Shown piece by piece: positions 1 to 10,120 of a stretch of 64,000 nucleotides of DNA. The translations under genes and the position numbers were made by a program. Every line of letters starts with the position of its first letter. Position 1 is the first letter of the stretch. The notes beneath the pieces were generated by a model that saw only the letters and a list, made by a program, of their open reading frames with translations, was not told the DNA's origin and made no database searches. The DNA comes from Polaribacter reichenbachii (lineage in GTDB: Bacteria > Bacteroidota > Bacteroidia > Flavobacteriales > Flavobacteriaceae). The stretch lies in NCBI RefSeq assembly GCF_001975665.1, contig NZ_CP019419.1:992001-1056000 (forward strand), given 5' to 3'.

Positions 1-1589
1 AAAGGAGCAACTTTTATTTTCTTTTTAGGTGCATCATGTTCTGTTGCATGTAAATCGAATTTTGGTACAACTTTCATTAACTCATCACGCTCTTTTCTAT
101 GCGCTTCAGAAACTGTACTCCAATCTTTAATTTTAGGAAAACTAATTAAATCTGCTGGATATTCGCTAACATCATACCAAATATTATTACCATCTTTCAT
201 TACATAATCTCCACGAATTAAGGTTGTTTCTTTGTGATAACCGTAAATCCACTCACGATGTTTCTTTTTATTGGTTGTTATAAACGGAATTAAACTTTCT
301 CCATTAATTTCATATGAATCAGGAATTTTTACATTTCCTAACTCAGCAATTGTTGGCACTAAATCTGCCATATTTGCCAAAACATCTTGTGCTCCTTTTT
401 TGGTTAAGTTCATACCTGGAGCATAAATAATTAAAGGCACATGTGTTCCTTTTTGAGAAACAGGACTCGATTTACCATAACCACTTGTACCATTATCTGC
501 ACAAAAAATAAAAATGGTATTGTTTGCAATACCCAATTCTTTAAACTTATTCATATACTGCCAAACTTGATAATCTAAGTAGTTTACGTGATTATGAATA
601 CCACTTTCTGTTATAGTTCCGTAAGTATTATATTCTCCATGATCTCCTGTTACTTTAGGAGTTACACGAGTGTATTTTTTACCATCCCAAGAAATTTTTG
701 GAGTTCCAGGCCATTTATTACCCGACAATGGATGTAGAAAATCCCAAGCATCATGACCTAAATGACTTGTATGATACACAAAAAACGGCTTGTCTTCTTT
801 TACTTTTCTTTCTATAAAATCGAAGGTAAAATTAAGTTCAACATCTGGTCCAAAAGTGTGTAAACCAAACTCTTTTTTAGATGCTTTATCATTTGGCCAC
901 CATTCTAATTTTTCTTTGGCTTTTGGGTGATTTAATAATTGTACGTGAGGTTTCCAATACCAACCAGATTGTACATAGCTTTTTTTATGGATTTCTTTAT
1001 TAGTATCTGCATTAAAAATCTTTTTCTTACCATTAATTTTTCTGGATTCTAACCTGAAATCTGTGGTATGAATTGCTTTGTTATAAGAACCTTCTCCAGG
1101 TGTAAAACAACCTTCATCAAAAGGAAAACCATCAATATTCATTTGTGTTTTACCTGCCCAATAAGTTGCATAACCACCTGCTTTTGCAATATGTGCAATT
1201 GTGTGAGGTGAGCTGTCGTACAAATTCCAACTTCCTTTTTTATTTGGTGCTTTACCTTTGTCTTTATTATGCCACCATTTGTGTAAATGTGCATATCTAC
1301 CTGTCATCATCATTGCTCTACTTGGCCCACAAACTGTTGCTGCCCAAGCTGTTTTTATATACAAACCTTCTGCTGCTAATCTATCTAAAACAGGTGTTTT
1401 TGCTTTATATTTTTCGTTTGATGTTGTTCCTCCTTTTGGTGGACTCCAAGCAGTTGAATTATAAATTGGTAATTCTCTAGCACTAATATCATCAGCATAA
1501 AGTAACACTATATTGGGTTGTTTTTGTGCTTTTACAGAGAAATGATTAAAGAAAACTACGGTTAAAAAACTGATGATTATTTTTTTCAT
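1..1589 (-). CDS. S1-family sulfatase, C-terminus cut by window edge
   Basis: This is a formylglycine-dependent sulfatase that would remove sulfate esters from a glycan. It reads from an ATG at 1589 with a signal peptide ending near AQ (residue 22), so it is exported. A metal-binding YADD follows at about residues 31-34. The activation motif TVCGPSR puts the cysteine that becomes formylglycine at about residue 87. The pattern FCADNG lies further on. The usual GKWH signature is replaced by AGKTQMN, so it belongs to a subgroup that departs from the common arylsulfatase pattern. The open frame continues through base 1, so the last residues are missing here; about 529 residues are present and little is likely lost. 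It is the last visible gene of the run that begins at 12637, with 6 bases separating it from the upstream GH43-like gene. The exact sulfate position it attacks cannot be read from sequence. Confidence 0.93.
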   Translation of the reverse strand, partial: MKKIIISFLTVVFFNHFSVKAQKQPNIVLLYADDISARELPIYNSTAWSPPKGGTTSNEKYKAKTPVLDRLAAEGLYIKTAWAATVCGPSRAMMMTGRYAHLHKWWHNKDKGKAPNKKGSWNLYDSSPHTIAHIAKAGGYATYWAGKTQMNIDGFPFDEGCFTPGEGSYNKAIHTTDFRLESRKINGKKKIFNADTNKEIHKKSYVQSGWYWKPHVQLLNHPKAKEKLEWWPNDKASKKEFGLHTFGPDVELNFTFDFIERKVKEDKPFFVYHTSHLGHDAWDFLHPLSGNKWPGTPKISWDGKKYTRVTPKVTGDHGEYNTYGTITESGIHNHVNYLDYQVWQYMNKFKELGIANNTIFIFCADNGTSGYGKSSPVSQKGTHVPLIIYAPGMNLTKKGAQDVLANMADLVPTIAELGNVKIPDSYEINGESLIPFITTNKKKHREWIYGYHKETTLIRGDYVMKDGNNIWYDVSEYPADLISFPKIKDWSTVSEAHRKERDELMKVVPKFDLHATEHDAPKKKIKVAP

Positions 1590-1595
1590 TAATAT

Positions 1596-2975
1596 TTATT
1601 TTATGATGATTTCATCCAATTCCCAACTACCAGAATTAGTATTCACTGCTGGTTGTAATGCTATTTGCATTAGCCTACTATTGACTTCAGAAAACTCAGA
1701 AAGTTTAATCTTATACGTTTTAAAATCATTATCATTTTTAGTAATTGGTACAGTTATCCATTGCTGCTCTAACCAATTTATTGGTCTCGTATTCATACTC
1801 CAGAAGTTTTTTGTTTTCTCTTTTCTAGTATAAATTGCAAATTTTAGTTCTTTTGCATCACTATTGTTCTTAATTTTAATTTCTACTTCAGAACATATTT
1901 TGGTATCTGTATATAACCAGGGAGCACTTCTAATTATTGCATTTTTTTCTGATAGATTCCCAATTAACTTTCCTTCTTTAAAAGCTAGATTTGTACCACT
2001 TATGGCTTGCCAACCCATTGTACTATTTTTAAACTCGAAAGGCCTGCCAGGTTCTGGATACCATTTATCGTTTTTAGGTATTATAATGCTTCCATCATCG
2101 TTAAAATTAACTGGTTTTAAACTTGCACCCCTATAAAATGCACTGATATCATGATTTTCTTGCATTACGTATTTTTGACCTTTCCAATCAAAGAAACTGG
2201 TATGTCCTCCATTTAAAAAATTACCTTTAAAAGTATAAGGACCATATAAATTTTTAGACATTGCATATCGATTTCCATACACCAAATAATACCAATTTTT
2301 ACGTTTAAATAAGGTAGATTTATCTGGTACATTTAATTTTTTACCATTTTTATCTAGTACTAAAACTGGTTTAGGTTCTGTGGTTAAAGATTTCATATCT
2401 TTAGCTAAGGTTGCCATATAATAAGTACCTGCACCAAAACAGATGGTATACACATTATCTTCTATAAAAATTTCTGGATCGTAAGGATGAACAGGCACAA
2501 TACCTTTTGGCAATAAAGGTTTACCCAACAAATCTTTATACTCGCCAGTAACGGAATCTGCAACCATAACACCAGTATCTATATTTCTGTTAGAAAAAAA
2601 CCAATAATATTTACCATCTCTTTCGCAAACATCGCCAGCCCAACAATTAGGTTTATCTCCAATATAAGTTTGCGAAGGATAAATATTTCGATGATGCTCC
2701 CAATTTTTTAAGTCTGCTGATGACCAAATTTCCCATCTATCCATAGGAAATGACGAAGTAGGATTCCAAGATTTATCGTGGCCACAAATAATATAAACTC
2801 TACCATTTTCTACCCAAGCATGCGGATCTGCCATTCCATGTTCTGGAACAATAACATCAACATTAATTGCTTGATGTTCTATTTCTTTTGATTGTTTATT
2901 TCTCGTTTGTTTTTTATCACAAGAAAATAGCAGCAAAGAAAAAACTGCAAAAAAAAGTAATTTAGAAACCTTCAT
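1596..2975 (-). CDS. GH43-like beta-propeller glycosidase lipoprotein with C-terminal beta-sandwich
   Basis: This is a predicted exported lipoprotein: a hydrophobic start is followed by LLFSC with the lipid cysteine at residue 19. The region from about 40 to 320 has the repeated blade-like pattern of five-bladed beta-propeller glycosidases. It includes MADPHAW (possible general base D50), HPYDPEIF (D167) and repeated DGKYYW-type strands, which resemble family GH43 and relatives. The remaining ~140 residues look like an all-beta domain of the carbohydrate-binding type. GH43 members cleave beta-xylosides or alpha-arabinosides, and xylose genes occur elsewhere in this window, so a xylosidase is a reasonable but unproven guess. 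The gene lies 6 bases downstream of a sulfatase and 6 bases upstream of another, so it is co-transcribed with them. The family assignment to GH43 rather than a sister propeller family is not certain. Confidence 0.8.
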   Translation of the reverse strand: MKVSKLLFFAVFSLLLFSCDKKQTRNKQSKEIEHQAINVDVIVPEHGMADPHAWVENGRVYIICGHDKSWNPTSSFPMDRWEIWSSADLKNWEHHRNIYPSQTYIGDKPNCWAGDVCERDGKYYWFFSNRNIDTGVMVADSVTGEYKDLLGKPLLPKGIVPVHPYDPEIFIEDNVYTICFGAGTYYMATLAKDMKSLTTEPKPVLVLDKNGKKLNVPDKSTLFKRKNWYYLVYGNRYAMSKNLYGPYTFKGNFLNGGHTSFFDWKGQKYVMQENHDISAFYRGASLKPVNFNDDGSIIIPKNDKWYPEPGRPFEFKNSTMGWQAISGTNLAFKEGKLIGNLSEKNAIIRSAPWLYTDTKICSEVEIKIKNNSDAKELKFAIYTRKEKTKNFWSMNTRPINWLEQQWITVPITKNDNDFKTYKIKLSEFSEVNSRLMQIALQPAVNTNSGSWELDEIIIK

Positions 2976-2981
2976 AATTAT

Positions 2982-4397
2982 TTAATCTTTATCAATTAAC
3001 GGATCTCTTTTTTCATCCATTCTTTTCATTGCATTTACCTCATAAACACGTTTTAATTGCCAAAGAGGACGCTCTAATTCACTTTCCCAATTCCAAAGAA
3101 CTTTAAAGAGTTCTCTTACTTTTTCTGGATGTTTGTAGGCTAAATTGTTACTTTCTGAAATGTCTTCTTTTATATTATATAATTCAGCAGGTCTATCTGG
3201 ATAACGTAACATTTTCCAATCTCCTTTTCTAACAACACCTCTGTTTTCCTTTTTCCAGAACAAAACTTCGTGCGGACTTTCTTTTTTTACGCCTGTTAAA
3301 TAAGGAATTAAATCTACACCATCTAAACCTTTAATTTTTGATGCATCTCCTTGCGCAACATTTACAAAAGTGGGCAACATATCTAACATACTAATTGGTT
3401 TATGATAAACCGAATTTGCTTTAATTACATTTGGAAACTTTATAATTGCAGGCACTCTAATTCCGCCTTCTAAATGATTCGATTTACAACCACTTAAAGG
3501 ATAATTTGAAGTTTTACTACCATCTGGACCACCATTATCATTAGAAAAAACAATCATTGTATTTTCTTCTAATCCTAATTCTTTTAACTTGTCTAAAATT
3601 TGTCCACAAGCACGATCTAAAGCAATTGCCATAGCCGCTATTTTTTTTCTTTTTCCTTGTAAATGCTTAACTTTTTCTAAATCTTCTGGAGTTGCGTGTA
3701 AAGGTGTGTGCACAGCATTAAAGGAAACATACATAAAAAATGGATTGTTTTTGTTTCTCTCCATAAAATTACAAGCTTCATCTGCAATATGGTCTGTTAC
3801 GTATTTTTTGGGCTCTTTAAAATAACCAAAACCTTCTTCCCATTTATCTTCTGGCTTGTTCACTGCTTCTTTTTCTGTTAACTCAAAAAAGCTTCTTGCA
3901 CCACCTCTAAAGCCGTAAAACTCATCAAAACCTCTTTTTAAAGGATGATATTTATCTGCGCCACCTAAATGCCATTTTCCAAAAATTACGGACTTATAAC
4001 CTAAAGGTTTTAAATGATCTGCGATTGTTTTTTGATCTAATGGAAGCCCCATTTCGTCTCCCAATAATTTAGAAGATTGGCTCATATAACCAGGCACATT
4101 ATTTTCTTCGATACCAAATCTTTGTTGATATTTACCTGTTAATAATCCTGCTCTAGAAGGCCCACAAACTGCAGCTGTAGTATAGGCTTCTTTAAAAACC
4201 ATTCCTTCTTTAGCCAGTTGATCTAAATTAGGCGTATCAAAATATTTACTACCTTGAAAACCAAAATCGTTATAGCCTGCATCATCAGCAAAAAGAAAAA
4301 TAATATTCTTTTTTTGTGCTGATAAACCTTGAATACAAATACCCAAAAAGGCTAAAAAGAATAGTTTTGATAAGTATGATTTGTAAGTAATTTTCAT
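2982..4397 (-). CDS. S1-family sulfatase
   Basis: This 471-residue exported sulfatase has a signal peptide ending near LSAQ (residue 28). Metal-binding FADDAG follows at about 36-41. The activation motif AAVCGPSRAGLLTG has its formylglycine cysteine at about residue 78. GKWHLGG and SNDNGG complete the catalytic set, so it should be active once matured. It resembles the sulfatase at 56653-58053 in length and around the motif (RAGLLTG-YQ-RFG), suggesting paralogues working on related sulfate groups. It sits 3 bases after the GH3 gene and 6 bases before the GH43-like gene. The maturase that would convert the cysteine is not encoded in the window. The substrate is inferred only from context (sulfated algal galactan). 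Confidence 0.95.
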   Translation of the reverse strand: MKITYKSYLSKLFFLAFLGICIQGLSAQKKNIIFLFADDAGYNDFGFQGSKYFDTPNLDQLAKEGMVFKEAYTTAAVCGPSRAGLLTGKYQQRFGIEENNVPGYMSQSSKLLGDEMGLPLDQKTIADHLKPLGYKSVIFGKWHLGGADKYHPLKRGFDEFYGFRGGARSFFELTEKEAVNKPEDKWEEGFGYFKEPKKYVTDHIADEACNFMERNKNNPFFMYVSFNAVHTPLHATPEDLEKVKHLQGKRKKIAAMAIALDRACGQILDKLKELGLEENTMIVFSNDNGGPDGSKTSNYPLSGCKSNHLEGGIRVPAIIKFPNVIKANSVYHKPISMLDMLPTFVNVAQGDASKIKGLDGVDLIPYLTGVKKESPHEVLFWKKENRGVVRKGDWKMLRYPDRPAELYNIKEDISESNNLAYKHPEKVRELFKVLWNWESELERPLWQLKRVYEVNAMKRMDEKRDPLIDKD

Positions 4398-4400
4398 TTT

Positions 4401-6782
4401 TTAAAGTATTTCATTTTCTGAAAAGAAAATTTGTCTTCCTTTTTCTAAAATTAAATTATCGCCTTTAAATTCTATAATGCCTTTTTGACGAATATCTGTG
4501 GAGGAAGCACCAATTTTAAACTCGTATTTACCAGATTCTACAATCCATTGATCTTTTTTATATTGCACCAATTGTTGTGGAGAAACTTTAAAAATTACTT
4601 TCTTTTTTTCACCCGCTTTTAAAGGGACTCTTTGAAAACCTTTTAACTGAATGGTTTTCATTGTGGAATTTTCATCAACTGGAGAAACATACAATTGCAC
4701 AATTTCTGTACCCTCTACTTTACCTGTATTTTCCAAATCGAAAGAAACTGAAAATCTAGCATCTGTTACATTCGTTTCTGATGGCATTTCGAAATCTGAA
4801 TATTTGTAATTTGTATAAGATAAACCGTAACCAAAAGGGTATAAAGGTTGGTTGGTTTTGTCATATCCGTTTTGATAATTTACCTCTTCTTTCTTTTGTG
4901 TATTTGGATAGGTAACACTCAATTTTGCAGATGGATTTACTTTACCTGTTAAAATATCTGCAATAGCATTACCACCTTCTTCACCTGGAAACCAAGCATT
5001 TATAATAGCTGCGCATCTGCCTTCAATTTTATCGATAACTTGTTGTCTACCACCAAATAAAACCAAAACTACAGGTTTACCAGTATCTAATAATTTTTCT
5101 ACAAATGCTTCTTGTTGCCCAGGCAAACCAATTCCATTTCTCCATCTACCTTCACCATTTAAAGAAATATTTTCGCCAACAGCAGCAATAATTACATCGC
5201 TTTCACTGGCAATTTTTATAGCATTTTCTAAATTGGGTTGTGGTAAATCTTTAACAATTAGTAGTTTTAATTTTCCTAATCTATTATCACCAAAACCATT
5301 TTTATCAATTTTAGCTTCTAAAGCAGCACTCCAATCACAACCTCTTTCGTGTTTAATTTCTACGGATTTATCAACCGCATTTTCTAAACCTTCTTTAAGC
5401 GTAACTAACTTTGGGTTTAAAGGATCGTAATCTTTACTTTTCCAAAAAGCTCTCATAGCTTGGTAAGTATAATCACCCAACAAACCTTGTGTTGTAGCTG
5501 CATTTGGACCAACTAAAGCTATTTTTTTAACATCTTTTTTTAAAGGTAAAATTCCGTTGTTTTTTAATAAAACAATAGATTGTGAAGCAGCTTCATAAGC
5601 TAATTTTCTATTTTCTGGCGGATCAAATTCTAAAACACCATCTTTACCAATCTGCGGATTTTGGTCTAACAATCCTAATTTAGCTTTCATAATTAAAGAT
5701 CTTTTTACAGAAGTATTAATCTCATTTTCTGTAACTAAACTTTTTTCGATTGCCTTTTTTAATAAAGGATATGTTGTTGGAGAAGACAACTCAATATCTA
5801 CACCTGCATTTAAAGCCATTGCACCTGCTGTCATTTCATCTGGTGCTTGTTTGTATTTTTTGTACACCATATTTATGGCTCCATAATCGCTTACAACCAA
5901 ACCATCAAAACCAATTTCTCTTCTTAACATTCTGTCTAACATACTCGGATTTACAGAAATTGGCAAAGATTTATAGGTACCATAAGAAGGCATAACGCTT
6001 TTTGCGCCTGCAATTTTTATACAAGCTTCGTGAGGCATTAAATACTCTTCGTACAAAGTTTTAGCATCGTTATTTTTTGTACCATAACCCGCAAAATGTT
6101 TTACGGTTGCTGCAACACCAGTTTTAAAATCATCGCCTTGTAAACCGTTTACAAACGCAACTCCCATTCTAGAAGTTAAATAAGCATCTTCTCCATAACT
6201 TTCTTGATGACGATTCCAATGTGCAGTTCTACTTAAATCTAACATTGGTGAAAGTGCAAAAGTTGCACCAGCAGCTCTCATATTTTTTCTGGTTGATGTA
6301 GTATTGTTTTTTACCAACTCAGGATTCCAAGAACAACTTACACCAATTTGCTGAGGAAACGTTGTTGCGCCTTGAGTTGCAAAACCAGTAATTGCTTCTT
6401 CGTGAAAAATTGCAGGAATTTTCAGTCTGGTTTCCGTTATTAAATAATCTTGAACTTCGCGAACTAAATCTCTTAATTCTTCTGGATTTAATGCTTGACC
6501 TGATGAAAACTGACAGAAATGACCAATTCCATTTGGGATGTGTTCTCTCATTTTTTCTCGAGATAATTTACCATCTACCATAATATCTCTAATACGAGTA
6601 CCAGTAATTTGAGCTATTTTTTCATCCAAAGTCATTTTAGCCATTAATTCATTAACCTTAATGTCTATTTCTGGAGTAGAAAATTTTGGTGTTTCTACAA
6701 TTACATCAACCTTATTTTTAGGCGCATTACAAGCTGATAAACAAATAAATATAACGTAAATAACTTTCTTAAAAATTTTCAT
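4401..6782 (-). CDS. GH3 beta-glycosidase lipoprotein
   Basis: This 793-residue exo-acting glycosidase of family GH3 starts with a lipoprotein signal (CLSAC, lipid cysteine residue 18). The N-terminal barrel shows KHFAGYG (about 229-234) and the nucleophile motif GLVVSDYGAI with the catalytic aspartate at about residue 299. The second alpha/beta domain and a C-terminal fibronectin-III-like domain (EGTEIVQLYVSP) complete the usual three-domain plan. Family members are mostly beta-glucosidases or beta-xylosidases. A xylose isomerase, xylulokinase and xylose-type permease lie in the same window, so beta-xylosidase is the more attractive guess, but sequence alone does not decide. It is flanked by two sulfatases, 59 bases after one and 3 bases before the next. 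Lipidation suggests it trims oligosaccharides at the membrane surface or in the periplasm. Confidence 0.93.
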   Translation of the reverse strand: MKIFKKVIYVIFICLSACNAPKNKVDVIVETPKFSTPEIDIKVNELMAKMTLDEKIAQITGTRIRDIMVDGKLSREKMREHIPNGIGHFCQFSSGQALNPEELRDLVREVQDYLITETRLKIPAIFHEEAITGFATQGATTFPQQIGVSCSWNPELVKNNTTSTRKNMRAAGATFALSPMLDLSRTAHWNRHQESYGEDAYLTSRMGVAFVNGLQGDDFKTGVAATVKHFAGYGTKNNDAKTLYEEYLMPHEACIKIAGAKSVMPSYGTYKSLPISVNPSMLDRMLRREIGFDGLVVSDYGAINMVYKKYKQAPDEMTAGAMALNAGVDIELSSPTTYPLLKKAIEKSLVTENEINTSVKRSLIMKAKLGLLDQNPQIGKDGVLEFDPPENRKLAYEAASQSIVLLKNNGILPLKKDVKKIALVGPNAATTQGLLGDYTYQAMRAFWKSKDYDPLNPKLVTLKEGLENAVDKSVEIKHERGCDWSAALEAKIDKNGFGDNRLGKLKLLIVKDLPQPNLENAIKIASESDVIIAAVGENISLNGEGRWRNGIGLPGQQEAFVEKLLDTGKPVVLVLFGGRQQVIDKIEGRCAAIINAWFPGEEGGNAIADILTGKVNPSAKLSVTYPNTQKKEEVNYQNGYDKTNQPLYPFGYGLSYTNYKYSDFEMPSETNVTDARFSVSFDLENTGKVEGTEIVQLYVSPVDENSTMKTIQLKGFQRVPLKAGEKKKVIFKVSPQQLVQYKKDQWIVESGKYEFKIGASSTDIRQKGIIEFKGDNLILEKGRQIFFSENEIL

Positions 6783-6841
6783 TTATCCTATTAATTTTAT
6801 TCAAAATTTTATCAACTTAAATAATTTGTAAAACCTTATTT

Positions 6842-8374
6842 TTATTTGATGTTAGAGTAGTCTTTGCCTCTAATTGCTTCGAATTCTGCTAATAACTCTT
6901 TTACTTTTTCTGGATTTTTTTCTGCCAAATTATTTGTTTGACCTGCATCATCCTTTAAATTATACAACTGAAATTTATCTAAAATACCAGATTCAACCAT
7001 AGATTTCCAGCTCATAGGACTTCCTTTATATGGTGGAATTAAAACCCAATCTCCTGTTCTAAAAGCCGTTTTAGAATTGGCTTCTAAAACAATATTATCT
7101 CTACCTTTTTTGCTTTTTCCTAAAAATTCTGCCATCATATTTTGGCTATCTTTTTTATCTGCAGTTACATTTACTAAATCTGCTAAAGACGCTAATAAAT
7201 CTACTTGACAAACCAAAGCATCAGAAACACCTGGCTGAATTGTTCCTTTCCAATACGTCATAAAAGGCACTCTTGTTCCTGCATCAAATAAGCTGTATTT
7301 ACCACCTCTTAATTTACCTGCTGGCGTGTGTTTTCCTAATTTCTCTATAGCATCATCATAATAACCATCTTGTAAAACTGGGCCATTATCACTAGAAAAA
7401 ATAATTAAAGTATTTTCTAAAATACCTTCTTCTTCTAGAGTTTTCATAAACTCGCCAATCATATAATCAGCTTCTAAAATAACATCGCCTCTTGGTCCCA
7501 TTCCAGATTTACCTACAAAACGCGGATGTGGAGTTCTTGGAACGTGTGGTTGTTGTAATGCGTAGTATAAAAAGAAGGGCTTGTCTTTATGGCTTTTTAC
7601 ATAGTTTTTCGCTTTCTTTAAAAAGTGATCTGCCATATCTACATCAGACCATTTTGCAGCCTCACCACCTTTCATATATCCTATTCTAGGAATTCCGTTT
7701 ACAATACTATTGTTATGACCATGGTGCCATTTCATTGTAGTTAATTCAGGGTTGTCTTTACCTGTTGGCTCTCCTTCAAAATTCTTTTTATAACTCACAG
7801 AAATTGGGTCTTTTGGGTCTAAACCATCTACATAACCATTGTCTATATACACAGTTGGCACACGATCTTGAGTGGCTGCTAAAATATAAGCATCATCGAA
7901 ACCTAACTCATTTGGCCCTGGAGAAATATGTGCATTCCAATTTACATTACCAGCACCTAAACCTAAATGCCATTTCCCCACAATACTAGTTTGATAACCT
8001 GCTCTTTTAAACATTTTTGGCACAGTTTCTTGTTCTGTAGATATAATTAAAGGCGCAGAACCAGGTAATATTTTTGCTTTTGCATTTCGCCAAGGATAAA
8101 CACCTGTTAATAACGCATATCTACTTGGTGTACACGTTGCTGATGTTGCATAACCGTTGGTAAATTTTATACCTTCGTTTGCTAAAAGATCCATATTTGG
8201 TGTACTAATTTCTGTTGCACCATATGCACTTAAATCTCCATAACCTAAATCATCTAAATAAATGACCACTACATTTGGCTTTTTATTTACTTCTTTTTTA
8301 GCGACTTTCTTTGCTTCTTTACAGGCCGTAAATACTATTGAAATTAGTAAAATATATTTTAGTATGCTTTTCAT
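6842..8374 (-). CDS. S1-family sulfatase lipoprotein
   Basis: This 510-residue sulfatase has a lipoprotein signal (VFTAC, lipid cysteine residue 18), so it is membrane-anchored rather than free. Motifs in order are YLDDLG near residue 40, ATCTPSRYALLTG with the formylglycine cysteine at residue 81, GKWHLGLGAG and SSDNGP. All are intact. A stretch rich in aspartate and glycine (about residues 165-225) separates the active-site segments. It lies 39 bases downstream of the DUF4038-type hydrolase gene and 59 bases upstream of GH3, inside the first long operon. It appears unlike the sulfatases next to it in length and in the region after the GKWH motif, so the operon probably carries non-redundant sulfatases. 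The position of the sulfate it removes is unknown. Confidence 0.95.
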   Translation of the reverse strand: MKSILKYILLISIVFTACKEAKKVAKKEVNKKPNVVVIYLDDLGYGDLSAYGATEISTPNMDLLANEGIKFTNGYATSATCTPSRYALLTGVYPWRNAKAKILPGSAPLIISTEQETVPKMFKRAGYQTSIVGKWHLGLGAGNVNWNAHISPGPNELGFDDAYILAATQDRVPTVYIDNGYVDGLDPKDPISVSYKKNFEGEPTGKDNPELTTMKWHHGHNNSIVNGIPRIGYMKGGEAAKWSDVDMADHFLKKAKNYVKSHKDKPFFLYYALQQPHVPRTPHPRFVGKSGMGPRGDVILEADYMIGEFMKTLEEEGILENTLIIFSSDNGPVLQDGYYDDAIEKLGKHTPAGKLRGGKYSLFDAGTRVPFMTYWKGTIQPGVSDALVCQVDLLASLADLVNVTADKKDSQNMMAEFLGKSKKGRDNIVLEANSKTAFRTGDWVLIPPYKGSPMSWKSMVESGILDKFQLYNLKDDAGQTNNLAEKNPEKVKELLAEFEAIRGKDYSNIK

Positions 8375-8413
8375 TATAATGTAATTATAGTTTTAGTTAA
8401 TGAATTAAAGTTC

Positions 8414-10063
8414 TTAGTTTTTTAGTTTTAGATTTTTAACAATTCTGATAGCATCTGCTTCTAAATGCCAAGGTCTTTTTTTCCAAAAATTGTACGCTTT
8501 TTTATCGAAAGATTCTTCTTCTGTATATTCTCCTGTAAGCGTATTGAACCAAACTTCTTTGGCTTCAGAAAAATCGAATTTCTTTTTTAAGCCTTCTACA
8601 ACACCAACCCAATTGTTCTCTTTTGGTACAAATAACATGACCACTCCGTCTTTTTCATTGGTTAAATTGTAGCCATTACCATTAAACCACTGAATGGGTT
8701 TAAAATTCTGAAAATTATAGTCTGTAAATAGCGTTTTTAGATGTTTAAAATACTCGAACTTTGGTTTTATAAAACCTTCTGGCTGCTCAAAAGGATTATG
8801 AATCACAACATTCCAAGAAGTACCTTGCCAATAATATGTTGTATAACCACCTGCAAACAAGCACATATAATTTCTTCTTAAACAAGCTTCTGCATCTGTG
8901 TAAGCTCCTGGAAAAACTACATATGGAGATTTTTCATAACCCCCATGTTCTATATTAAAAATTGGTTTTTTAGGAAACTGTTTTCTGGCATCAATCATAT
9001 TTTTATACAGCATGTGTTGCCAGTTTTGCATCGAAATAAAATCTACTTTATCTGGATTTCTTTTACAAAAACCAAAATCGTGCACTGAAACCAAACGATT
9101 ATAAGCATCTATTTTTCTAGTTCTTTCTATTCGTTCTGCAATATATTCTTCTGTTGCTCTACCATAAAACAAAGCTTCTTTAGAAACATCCCAAATGATA
9201 TTTGGAAAAGCTTGATACCTTTTAACCACATAATCGTAATACAAATTGTCTGCATCAGACTGCATATCTGGCCAAGAAACCAACTTATTCCATACATAAA
9301 TCATTAAATGACTTACTATTTCTTGGTCATGCATTTCTGCAATAACTTTATCAAAATGCTGAAAAAATTCAATATTTAAAGTACTAAAATCTGGCTTTGA
9401 ATTTGATCCTAAAAACGGAAAAATGTCTTCTCTACCTCCATATTCGTGCTCTGGATGATTGGCTAATTTTTTGTCTTTTTGCCATTTAACATCGTGAGAA
9501 TAAACATTCATAACAATCTGGTTAAAACCATTTTCTGTCACTTTAGATAATAAATGTTTGGTTTTAGGAATCTCTTTTTGCCCATAATCTAAGGCAAATA
9601 ACCAATCGCATTCAAAGGCTAAATTAAAATAATGAGAACCATCTTGATAAAAGAAATGTTGAGGATTATCAGCCTTTAAAACAACACCTCCATGTCTGTT
9701 TTTCTTCTGATTTTCTGTTACTAAAATCTTACCTTTTTTACCATTTAATTCCTTAATTTTAGATTGTAATACATAGGTTCTTTCTCCTATTGTATTTCCT
9801 GAATAACGAAAAATCCATTTTTTATCGCCATTATAAAACACAGGTATTTTCTGTATGCCATCATTACCAGTAACAATTGCAAAAACTTCTTGATTTAAAG
9901 GATCATCAACAGATTTTTTAACCTTATAAATAATATCGTTTACTTGCCATTGAGTAGTTTCTATGGTTTTATTTTTCTTCGGATTTTCCCATTTTTTAAT
10001 TTGAGAAAAACACGTAGTAATACACAATAATAGACTTAAAAAAATGGTTGATTTTATATTCAT
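8414..10063 (-). CDS. DUF5060/DUF4038-type glycoside hydrolase (apiosidase-like TIM barrel)
   Basis: This 549-residue exported protein has a signal peptide ending near CFSQ (residue 21). Residues ~25-120 look like the immunoglobulin-like DUF5060 domain. Residues ~140-460 resemble the DUF4038 TIM-barrel group (GH140-like). A short C-terminal beta domain of the 'putative collagen-binding' type follows. Candidate acid/base and nucleophile glutamates are E296 in VSKEALF and E372 in FNIEHGG, both in the places expected for a retaining barrel. Known relatives cleave unusual sugar linkages, for example apiose in rhamnogalacturonan II, but the group is broad and mostly uncharacterised. It lies between a GH2 gene (57 bases upstream) and a sulfatase. 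I cannot assign the sugar it acts on. Confidence 0.78.
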   Translation of the reverse strand: MNIKSTIFLSLLLCITTCFSQIKKWENPKKNKTIETTQWQVNDIIYKVKKSVDDPLNQEVFAIVTGNDGIQKIPVFYNGDKKWIFRYSGNTIGERTYVLQSKIKELNGKKGKILVTENQKKNRHGGVVLKADNPQHFFYQDGSHYFNLAFECDWLFALDYGQKEIPKTKHLLSKVTENGFNQIVMNVYSHDVKWQKDKKLANHPEHEYGGREDIFPFLGSNSKPDFSTLNIEFFQHFDKVIAEMHDQEIVSHLMIYVWNKLVSWPDMQSDADNLYYDYVVKRYQAFPNIIWDVSKEALFYGRATEEYIAERIERTRKIDAYNRLVSVHDFGFCKRNPDKVDFISMQNWQHMLYKNMIDARKQFPKKPIFNIEHGGYEKSPYVVFPGAYTDAEACLRRNYMCLFAGGYTTYYWQGTSWNVVIHNPFEQPEGFIKPKFEYFKHLKTLFTDYNFQNFKPIQWFNGNGYNLTNEKDGVVMLFVPKENNWVGVVEGLKKKFDFSEAKEVWFNTLTGEYTEEESFDKKAYNFWKKRPWHLEADAIRIVKNLKLKN

Positions 10064-10120
10064 TTTTAATTTAATTTTTTCTAGTTAATTGAGTATTACT
10101 TCTTAAAACATAGCAATTAC

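Noticed and set aside
1145..1480. Plus-strand open frames inside minus-strand genes, such as this one and many of 60-110 codons
   Set aside because: They lie wholly within well-supported glycosidase and sulfatase genes, have Leu/Phe/Tyr-rich compositions expected from the opposite strand, and lack leaders or promoter elements.
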